Assembly (NCBI GenBank): GCA_029287875.1
Contig: JARFQH010000028.1
Span: forward strand, 1 to 12,034
Length of the DNA stretch: 12,034 nucleotides
Reading direction: 5' to 3'
Origin: Desulfobacteraceae bacterium
GTDB taxonomy: Bacteria; Desulfobacterota; Desulfobacteria; Desulfobacterales; SG8-13
The stretch's first letter is position 1. Every line of letters starts with the position of its first letter. Made by a program: the position numbers and the translations under genes. Positions 6,960 to 12,034 of the stretch are shown here, in pieces. The notes under the pieces are model-generated. The model saw nothing but the letters and a program-made list of their open reading frames with translations. It searched no databases and had not been told where the DNA came from.

Positions 6960-8488
6960 ACAGGATACTGCTCGTCGATGACGAACCCGATATACTGCGA
7001 GTGCTCGGCATTTCCCTCAGGGCCGACGGCTACGCAGTGCTGACCGCATCAAGTGGTGAAGAGGCCTTGGGCATATTCGCACGCGAAACGCCCGAACTCG
7101 TCATCACGGATATCAAAATGCCCGGTATGAACGGGATCGAGGTCTTGAGAGAAGTTAAACATATCAGTGATGAAACCGAAGTGATCATCATCACCGGCCA
7201 TGGTGACATTGATTCGGCCATCGAGGCCCTACACTATGGTGCCTCGGATTTCATCAACAAACCGGTGAGGGACAAACAACTGACAATTGCCCTCAAACGC
7301 GCGCAGGACAAGATCCATATCAAGCAGCAGTTGCGGGAGTACACCACCACCCTCGAGCACAAGGTTGAAGCGGCAACCCGTGAGATCAGGCGGCGCTCGA
7401 ACTTCCAGGGCAAATTGATTCGGAGCTCGAATGACGGCATCGTGGCCACGGACGAAGAGTTAAGAATCGTCATTTACAATCCCGGTGCAGAGCGCATCTT
7501 CGGCTATCCGCAGCAGGGCGTCATTCATCGAATGCAGATACAAGAGCTCTACACCCCGGAAATAGTCGATTTGTTTGTGGCCGGGGTGTCGCAAGAAAAC
7601 GGATTGAAGGAGTTTCCCTGGCAGGAAACTTCGATCGTATCCGGAAACGGCGAAAACATTCCGGTTCGGTTTTCGGGGTCGATTCTGCATGAAAACGGCC
7701 GCAAAATGGGAAGCGTCGCCTTTTTCCAGGACCTGCGGGAAATCAAGCGTCTCGAACGCGAATTGCTCAAAGCCGAGCGGCTGGCCGCCGTCGGTCAGAC
7801 CGTCGCCGGACTGGCCCACGGGCTCAAGAATATTTTACACGGACTCAAGGGTGGCAGCTATCTGGTTGACTTAGGAATCAAAAAAGACGATACTGCAAAA
7901 CTCAAGAGCGGCTGGGACATGATCAAGCGGAACATCGGGCGCACCTCGGAATTGGTCCTGGACCTCTTGACCTACTCCAAAGAGAGAGAGCCCGAATTCG
8001 AAGACTGCTTCCCGAACGAAATTGCCGCGGACGTAGCCGACCTGCTTGCTGAAAAGGCGCGGGAAAGCCGGGTTGAGATCAAGAAATCTCTCGATCCGTC
8101 GATCTCTAAAGTGTCGATGGATCCGCGCATCATTCACAATGCGCTGCTCAATCTCATGACAAATGCCATTGATGCCTGCCTGTTCGATGAAGACACCGGC
8201 AAAAAGTGGCAGGTCGCCATGGTGACGACGCTTGAAGACGACAACAGCATCCGGTTTGACGTCTCCGACAATGGCGCCGGTATGAGCAAAGAGGTCCGCG
8301 AAAGGCTTTTTACATCTTTTTTCAGTACGAAGGGGCATCGGGGGACGGGCCTCGGCTTGATGGTGACCCGCAAACTCGTCGAAGAACACGGTGGGCGGAT
8401 CGAGGTGATCTCCGCGCCGGGTAGAGGAACGACCTTTACCATCCACCTGCCCTTCGAAGCCGCCGGTGAAAGAAAAGACAAAATCTAA
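6956..8488 (+). CDS. Receiver-PAS-histidine kinase protein (REC at N-terminus)
   Basis: A 510-aa soluble signalling protein. Residues 1-120 are a receiver domain with acidic pair D8/D9, phospho-acceptor Asp52 (TDIKMPGMNG), Thr80 and Lys102 (NKPV). A charged helix (about 110-145) leads to one PAS domain (about 146-260), then a dimerisation helix with the candidate phospho-His288 in AGLAHGLKN. The ATPase domain has the N-box NALLNLMTNAIDA (395-407), DNGAGM (438-443) and a GTGLGL lid motif. Unusually the residue after the His is Gly rather than the common Glu or Asp. It starts inside the stop of the upstream kinase gene (ATGA), so the two are probably made together. The likely role is to accept phosphate from the upstream kinase on Asp52 and then control its own kinase half, which would feed the next response regulator. 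This phosphorelay order is inferred. Confidence 0.92.
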   Translation: MNRILLVDDEPDILRVLGISLRADGYAVLTASSGEEALGIFARETPELVITDIKMPGMNGIEVLREVKHISDETEVIIITGHGDIDSAIEALHYGASDFINKPVRDKQLTIALKRAQDKIHIKQQLREYTTTLEHKVEAATREIRRRSNFQGKLIRSSNDGIVATDEELRIVIYNPGAERIFGYPQQGVIHRMQIQELYTPEIVDLFVAGVSQENGLKEFPWQETSIVSGNGENIPVRFSGSILHENGRKMGSVAFFQDLREIKRLERELLKAERLAAVGQTVAGLAHGLKNILHGLKGGSYLVDLGIKKDDTAKLKSGWDMIKRNIGRTSELVLDLLTYSKEREPEFEDCFPNEIAADVADLLAEKARESRVEIKKSLDPSISKVSMDPRIIHNALLNLMTNAIDACLFDEDTGKKWQVAMVTTLEDDNSIRFDVSDNGAGMSKEVRERLFTSFFSTKGHRGTGLGLMVTRKLVEEHGGRIEVISAPGRGTTFTIHLPFEAAGERKDKI

Positions 8489-8524
8489 CGTTCGATAGAA
8501 AACTATAGACAAGGAGGATTGACC

Positions 8525-8917
8525 ATGGGTAAAAAAGTTCTGGTCGTCGATGATGACCCGGATGTTCGTTTATTCAACGTGACGGTTCTCGAAGAACACG
8601 GGTATACGCCATTGGTGGCCACCAACGGTGAAGAAGGCAGAAACTTGGCCAAACAGGAAAAACCGGATTTGGTCATTCTCGACGTCCTCATGCCCCGCGA
8701 AAGCGGCATTCGGTTGTACCGCGAGCTCAAAACGGACAAGAATCTGAAACACATACCCATCATCATGCTGTCTGGAATAGCTGAAAAGTCATTCCTGCGT
8801 TCCCAGAAGGTACTGGCGGAATTCGGTGATGCCACCGTTCCCGAACCCGAAGCCTATCTGGAAAAACCGGTGGAAGCCGAAGAATTGGCGGCGACAATCA
8901 AAAAAATTATCGGTTGA
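8525..8917 (+). CDS. Single-domain response regulator (CheY-like receiver)
   Basis: A 130-aa stand-alone receiver with no output domain. Visible are the acidic triad D9-D10-D11, phospho-acceptor Asp53 (VILDVLMP), Ser83 (IIMLSG) and Lys114 (YLEKP). The segment between Ser83 and Lys114 is longer than in CheY, about 30 residues including FLRSQKVLAEFGDATVPEPE, so the signalling face is altered. ATG at 8525 follows a near-perfect AAGGAGG (8511-8517) at 7 nt; the in-frame TTG at 8519 lies too close to that site. It lies 36 nt after the receiver-kinase gene and is followed by a UspA gene after 47 nt, so it is probably the terminal receiver of the relay. Output must be through a partner protein, since no DNA-binding domain is encoded. 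Confidence 0.93.
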   Translation: MGKKVLVVDDDPDVRLFNVTVLEEHGYTPLVATNGEEGRNLAKQEKPDLVILDVLMPRESGIRLYRELKTDKNLKHIPIIMLSGIAEKSFLRSQKVLAEFGDATVPEPEAYLEKPVEAEELAATIKKIIG

Positions 8918-8964
8918 TACAGCGGGTGAATGTTTTCCCCATTCGACAAAGAACGACACATGCC

Positions 8965-9840
8965 ATGAAAATCAAGAAACTGCTGTTTGTCACCAAATTC
9001 GAGGAGTTGGGTTTAGACGCTCTCCAATCACTTCTGATTCTGCGCAAAGCCGGACTCGAACACGTGGTTTTCGTCAATGTCATCGAGAGAGAACGGGTGG
9101 CCTTGCGCCGGGGGACCGGATACAACAAAGAAGCGGAAATCCGGCTGCGCGAAACCGCCAACATTCGCTTCATCGATTGGGCCGAGAACCTTTTCGAGCA
9201 GGGCATGGAGGTCGGTGTCTACATTGTTGTCGGCAGCCTGGTGGGCGAGGTGATCAAGGCTGCCCAGAAAGAGGAAGCCGATCTGATCGTCATCGGGCGG
9301 TCGCAGAAGGGTGTGGTTGAGCAGTTGTACGCGGGATCGGACATCACCGAGTTGCTGCACCGGACAGCTTCACCTGTGCTCGTTTACAAGTACCTGTCGG
9401 AGAGTTCGTTCGCCCTTGAAACGCCTTTCGAACGGCCCGTTCTGGCAACCGACTGGTCGCCGGCCAGCCTGAAGGCCGTCGATTACCTGAAGGAATTAAA
9501 AGAAGTTATAAAGGAAATCCATGTCGTGCACGTTGCCGCGCAAAAGACGCTCAGCGGTTCGGCCATGGCGATTCAAAAAACGCGCAAGAAAATGCGTCGT
9601 CAAATGGATGAGATTTGTAATACTTTCGAAGCCGAGGGGATCGCCGCGCGTTCTCATGTATACGTCGGCAACCCGGAACAGGAGATCGAGAAGGCCGCGC
9701 GGGATTGCCAAGCAACCCTGATCGTCATGGGATCATCCGGAAAAGCGAGTTGGGTGGAAAGATGGCTCGGCAGCACACCGCGAAAAATTGCCGAAAAGTC
9801 AGCCTACCCGGCCCTGCTCATCCCGCCGGAAAAAATATAA
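8965..9840 (+). CDS. Universal stress protein, tandem UspA domains (second copy)
   Basis: A 291-aa soluble protein with two UspA domains, paralogous along its length to the 2877-3764 product. The C-terminal nucleotide loop VMGSSGKASWVERWLGST fits G-2x-G-9x-G-S exactly. The N-terminal one (VIGRSQKGVVEQLYAGS) again lacks the second Gly, the same half-degenerate pattern as the first copy. ATG at 8965 is preferred because it aligns with the paralogue's start. An in-frame TTG at 8914 overlaps the upstream stop codon (TTGA) and would add 17 residues, and no strong ribosome site marks either, so translation may be coupled to the upstream gene. Its place between a response regulator and a cytidylate-kinase-like gene suggests that it acts in the same pathway, possibly as an ATP or AMP-responsive effector. 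Confidence 0.9.
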   Translation: MKIKKLLFVTKFEELGLDALQSLLILRKAGLEHVVFVNVIERERVALRRGTGYNKEAEIRLRETANIRFIDWAENLFEQGMEVGVYIVVGSLVGEVIKAAQKEEADLIVIGRSQKGVVEQLYAGSDITELLHRTASPVLVYKYLSESSFALETPFERPVLATDWSPASLKAVDYLKELKEVIKEIHVVHVAAQKTLSGSAMAIQKTRKKMRRQMDEICNTFEAEGIAARSHVYVGNPEQEIEKAARDCQATLIVMGSSGKASWVERWLGSTPRKIAEKSAYPALLIPPEKI

Positions 9841-9857
9841 ATAAACAGGAGGAATTA

Positions 9858-10469
9858 ATGGCGGTAATTACCATTTCGAGGCAATTCGGCGCGGGGGGCA
9901 AGACCGTAGGAAAAATGGTCGCCGACAAGTTAGGCTATACGTTCGCCGATGATGACATCATTCAGATGGTTGCCGAAGCAGCCAATGTGTCCCCCCACTG
10001 GGTCGAATCAATTGAAAGGGAAGCCGGTGGCAAGCTCTCCAGAGTCGTCTCCAGCATGGTTTCCAAACGCCTGGTAGACCGAATTCTCAAGGATGAACGC
10101 GGTTATCTGGACGAAAGGCTTTATCTGGACTACCTTGTGGTCATCATCGCGCAGATCGCAGAAGAAGGCAACGTCGTCATCCTGGGGCGCGGCAGCCAGT
10201 ACATTCTCGGCGATCATCCCGACGCGCACCACATCCTCTTGATCAATAATTTCGAAAACCGCGTCAAGTTCATGATGGAACACTACGATTTTTCTGAAAG
10301 CCGGGCCGCGCAAGTCGTCAACCGCGAAGATAAGCGCCGGCTCAATCTTTATCGCAAGATCAACAAAACCGATTATGACAATCCGGCCCTCTATCACCTG
10401 GTGTTGAACATGGCAAAAATGGACATGCAGGCGGGGGTCAAGCTCATATTGGATTTGGTGCCTTCGTAA
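9858..10469 (+). CDS. Cytidylate-kinase-like family protein (plus-strand copy)
   Basis: A 203-aa soluble P-loop-type protein of the cytidylate-kinase-like group (the kind covered by Pfam Cytidylate_kin2). It opens with ITISRQFGAGGKTVG, the family's glycine-rich phosphate loop, and contains AEEGNVVILGRGSQYIL (about 109-125) and the arginine-rich NREDKRRLNLYRK lid-like segment (about 154-166). True cytidylate kinases phosphorylate CMP, but this group differs from Cmk and its substrate is not established to my knowledge, so no symbol is given. AGGAGG lies 5 nt before the ATG; the gap to the UspA stop is 17 nt, making it the last gene of the operon. A paralogue faces it from the other strand. Confidence 0.88.
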   Translation: MAVITISRQFGAGGKTVGKMVADKLGYTFADDDIIQMVAEAANVSPHWVESIEREAGGKLSRVVSSMVSKRLVDRILKDERGYLDERLYLDYLVVIIAQIAEEGNVVILGRGSQYILGDHPDAHHILLINNFENRVKFMMEHYDFSESRAAQVVNREDKRRLNLYRKINKTDYDNPALYHLVLNMAKMDMQAGVKLILDLVPS

Positions 10470-10485
10470 CAAAAGGTGGAGGGAC

Positions 10486-10547
10486 GAGGCGATCGAGGGC
10501 CGGCAGCCGGGCCGCTTATGGCTCGAATACCGGCCATTGAATCGCTC
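10486..10547. terminator. GC-rich hairpin region between convergent genes, possible bidirectional terminator
   Basis: The 77-nt gap between the two converging kinase-like genes holds a compact hairpin, GGCCGGCAGCCGGGCC (10498-10513; six pairs with one bulged G). Around it lies a wider imperfect inverted repeat: GAGGCGATCGAGGGCCGG (10486-10503) against CCGGCCATTGAATCGCTC (10530-10547), whose right end touches the stop codon of the minus-strand gene. The two structures share bases and would compete. There is no T-run on either side, so this is not a textbook intrinsic terminator; the position between convergent genes is the main argument. Confidence 0.35.
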
Positions 10548-11161
10548 TATGAGGGGTGTACCAGTTTGCAGACCAGCTTTTCGGCCACGTCCAAATCGAC
10601 GCGGCTCATGTTGAGGACCACGTGATAATGGACCCAATTGTCGTAATCCTCTTTTCCGAATTTGCGATATAAGTTGATCCTTCTTTTATCCTCACCGTTG
10701 ATGGTCTGAACAGCGTGTTTGGTAAACAGTTCGTATTTTTCTTCGATAAACCTGATGCGGTATTCCCTGTCAGCCACCAGTAGAATGTGAAAAGTCTCTT
10801 CATTGTCTTTGAGGATAAACTGACTGCCCCTGCCGAGAATCACGGCATTGCCTTCCTCTGCGATCGTCTTGATGATCTTGTGCAGGAGGTCCACATATAT
10901 CTCTTCGTCGATATAGCCGTGTCGGTCGTCCAGGATGCGGTCGAAAAAACTTTTTGAAACCAGGCCGGAAATCAACCGTTGGATCTTTCCCCCAGCCTCC
11001 TTTTCCATCGATTCGACCCAGTTGGGGGAAACTTTGGCCTTTTTAGCGACCATCTGGATGATTTCATTGTCGTAAAAAGTGTAGCCAAGTCTTTTGGCAA
11101 CCCTTTTCCCCAACGTGATGCCGCCAGCCCCGAACTGCCTGGAGATCGTCAGTACGGCCAT
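10547..11161 (-). CDS. Cytidylate-kinase-like family protein (minus-strand copy)
   Basis: A 204-aa paralogue of the 9858-10469 product. The first 60 residues match at about three quarters of positions by eye (LTISRQFGAGGITLG, GYTFYDNEIIQMV, VSPNWVES, EAGGK), with lower similarity later, though AEEGNAVILGRGSQFIL, GEDKRRINLYRK and the C-terminal VLNM segment remain. In the phosphate loop the Lys-Thr after AGG of the other copy is Ile-Thr here, so the loop is a less conventional P-loop. The start at 11161 is chosen because GGGAGGT lies just upstream and it matches the paralogue; a longer frame from 11251 would add 30 residues without homology. The gene is transcribed on its own, convergent with the main operon and divergent from the ATP synthase genes. 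Substrate unknown. Confidence 0.88.
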   Translation of the reverse strand: MAVLTISRQFGAGGITLGKRVAKRLGYTFYDNEIIQMVAKKAKVSPNWVESMEKEAGGKIQRLISGLVSKSFFDRILDDRHGYIDEEIYVDLLHKIIKTIAEEGNAVILGRGSQFILKDNEETFHILLVADREYRIRFIEEKYELFTKHAVQTINGEDKRRINLYRKFGKEDYDNWVHYHVVLNMSRVDLDVAEKLVCKLVHPS

Positions 11162-11222
11162 AGTGACCTCCCCTGTACTAATATAAGATTGAATTGATAT
11201 GATCGGAAATACATTAATGGCC

Positions 11223-11251
11223 ATCCTAATGGCATCGCTTCTAAATATCAA
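11223..11251 (-). promoter_or_regulatory. Candidate sigma70-type promoter for the minus-strand kinase-like gene
   Basis: On the minus strand TTGATA (11251-11246), a 17-nt spacer and TAGGAT (11228-11223) form a reasonable promoter, five of six and four of six matches. It would give a leader of about 55 nt ahead of the ATG at 11161. A short direct repeat, TAATGGCCATC (11215-11225) and TAATGGCATC (11227-11236), overlaps the -10 and could be a binding site. A second, weaker -10-like TATATT lies nearer the gene at about 11180-11185. Confidence 0.4.
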
Positions 11252-11361
11252 TAATTTTCGCCGAAGTCGGTAAATCTTGATCCATATTTTTGTCTTAGAA
11301 GAAGAAGTTTTTCAGACCGCCGCGTATTGAACAGAGCGTATAAACTGAATCGAATTCTTTA

Positions 11362-11367
11362 TATAAT
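11362..11367 (+). promoter_or_regulatory. Candidate -10 box (TATAAT) for the ATP synthase operon
   Basis: A perfect TATAAT lies in AT-rich DNA about 107 nt before the first gene of the operon. The -35 at the ideal distance (TATAAA) matches consensus at only three of six positions, so the assignment is tentative. The alternative is the TTGCAT/TATCTG pair at 11392-11419. Confidence 0.3.
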
Positions 11368-11473
11368 GAGCATTTTAGGCAGAGATTACGGTTGCATTTT
11401 TTTTCTTTTGTGGTATCTGATTGACTCTCGATAAGAGTGTCGGCAATGCCCGCTCCTCAAATGGAGCGCATCA

Positions 11474-11740
11474 ATGAGTTTCGACTACAAGAAAAATCGC
11501 CCATGGGCCGAAAACCTGACCATTGTCATGCAAATCGGGTTGACAATGGCGGGGTGCATTGCCTTTTGTTTTTTTATCGGTCTCAAGCTCGATCAGTGGC
11601 TGGGCACCAAGGGGGTTTTCATCACCGTATTTATCATTTTGGGCGTTATCGGTGGTGCTAACGTCGTTTACCGGCAGGTCATGGAGATTATCCGTGACAA
11701 GGAGAAAAACCAAAAAGGACGGCAAAATGGAATCGATTAG
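11474..11740 (+). CDS. AtpZ/AtpI-type small membrane protein, first gene of ATP synthase operon
   Basis: An 88-aa protein with two hydrophobic helices, about residues 15-38 (LTIVMQIGLTMAGCIAFCFF) and 47-67. The loop between them is GLKLDQWLG, the signature of the small AtpI/AtpZ group (Pfam ATPase_gene1). These proteins are encoded at the head of F-type ATP synthase operons and are thought to help c-ring assembly or, in some bacteria, Mg2+ or Ca2+ movement. The C-terminus is short and charged. GGAG lies 7 nt upstream of the ATG. Its last 14 nt overlap the next gene, indicating translational coupling. It is a full-length family member. Naming is unsettled (atpZ, atpI or atpQ-like), so no symbol is given. 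Confidence 0.8.
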   Translation: MSFDYKKNRPWAENLTIVMQIGLTMAGCIAFCFFIGLKLDQWLGTKGVFITVFIILGVIGGANVVYRQVMEIIRDKEKNQKGRQNGID

Positions 11741-12034
11741 GAGTACACAGAAAAAGTACGGTTCCAGAGCCCTGGCGATTGCCGTCATCATTGGTTTCGG
11801 CACCGTCTTGATCGGCCAAAACTCCCTGGGAAAAGGCCTTGTTTTAGGGACCCTTTTCAGTGTGGTCAACTTCATCCTCATGGGTGAAACGTTGCCTCTC
11901 AAACTCGGTCGATCGAGTAAAACAACCTTTTTCATCTCCCTGTTTTCGATGCTCCTGCGGTACCTTTTGTTGGCCGTACCTTTGGTTATTGCCGTTAAGT
12001 ATGAGCAGTTCCACATATTATCGGCAATTATCGG
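11727..12034 (+). CDS. ATP synthase subunit I (AtpI-like), truncated by window edge
   Basis: The frame opens with MESIRSTQKKYGSRALAIAV and stays open for 102 codons to the window end, without a stop. It shows hydrophobic segments IAVIIGFGTVLIG, GLVLGTLFSVVNFILMG, TTFFISLFSMLLRYLLLAVPLV and the start of a fourth, with the family-typical 'GxLxSxxNFxLMG' style second segment. This fits the four-helix ATP-synt_I family, whose members sit just before atpB (subunit a) and assist Fo assembly. AAGGA lies about 7 nt before the ATG, within the upstream coding sequence. The overlap with the preceding small gene is 14 nt. I expect atpB and atpE to follow beyond the window. Confidence 0.78.
   Translation, partial: MESIRSTQKKYGSRALAIAVIIGFGTVLIGQNSLGKGLVLGTLFSVVNFILMGETLPLKLGRSSKTTFFISLFSMLLRYLLLAVPLVIAVKYEQFHILSAII

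Larger units (their letters stand above)
11162..11473. other. Divergent intergenic region between kinase-like gene and ATP synthase operon
   Basis: 312 nt without a gene, clearly more AT-rich than the coding DNA around it. It should hold promoters for both directions. Plus-strand candidates are a perfect TATAAT at 11362-11367 with only a poor -35 (TATAAA at 11339-11344), and TTGCAT (11392-11397) with the weak TATCTG at 11414-11419. A small hairpin ACTCT-CGATA-AGAGT (11424-11438) lies in what would be the ATP synthase leader, and a loose hairpin can form at 11292-11317. No riboswitch, repeat array or small gene is recognised. Confidence 0.5.

Noticed and set aside
7871..8512. 213-codon minus-strand frame opposite the receiver-kinase gene
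   Set aside because: It lies opposite the conserved catalytic domain, and its product has no recognisable features.
11378..11395. Possible sigma54 promoter (GG ... GC) before the ATP synthase genes
   Set aside because: The GG and GC dinucleotides are 16 nt apart, not the 12 required, and the flanking bases do not fit.

Overview
The window looks chromosomal, moderately GC-rich and densely coded. The protein style suggests an anaerobic deltaproteobacterium (Desulfobacterota, sulfate-reducer-like): PAS domains carrying a long insert, large soluble PAS/GAF kinases, 'SRQFGAGG' cytidylate-kinase-like proteins, and an ATP synthase operon that opens with two small membrane proteins. This assignment is inference from family style; no rRNA or marker gene is present.

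Layout. (1) panC (pantothenate synthetase) lies on the minus strand at 133-1005, with traces of another gene beginning at the left edge. (2) From 1294 on the plus strand, a NhaD/ArsB-superfamily antiporter is followed after 17 nt by a tandem-domain universal stress protein (UspA). (3) The 189-nt gap at 3765-3953 is almost entirely one long, imperfect, nested palindrome. (4) A likely plus-strand operon at 3954-10469 encodes a 1001-aa soluble histidine kinase with an N-terminal Rossmann-like domain, a receiver-PAS-kinase protein (ATGA overlap), a single-domain response regulator, a second tandem UspA and a cytidylate-kinase-like protein. (5) A paralogue of that last protein converges on it from the minus strand (10547-11161). 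(6) After a 312-nt divergent intergenic region, the first two genes of what looks like an F-type ATP synthase operon begin (AtpZ/AtpI-type protein, then ATP synthase subunit I, cut by the window edge).

How the genes may work together (inference). A cation/proton antiporter, two UspA proteins, a two-step phosphorelay with no DNA-binding output, two atypical nucleotide-kinase-like proteins and the ATP synthase lie side by side. The large kinase has no visible membrane segment, and its N-terminus looks like a dinucleotide-binding fold with an acidic residue after the second strand. A reasonable hypothesis is a cytoplasmic module that senses redox or energy state and acts through protein-protein contacts or nucleotides on ion-gradient and energy metabolism. 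I do not recognise this set as a named system.

The most unusual DNA feature is the palindrome at 3767-3929. Nearly all differences between its arms are transitions, and they fall so that a minus-strand transcript would keep pairing through G-U wobbles.
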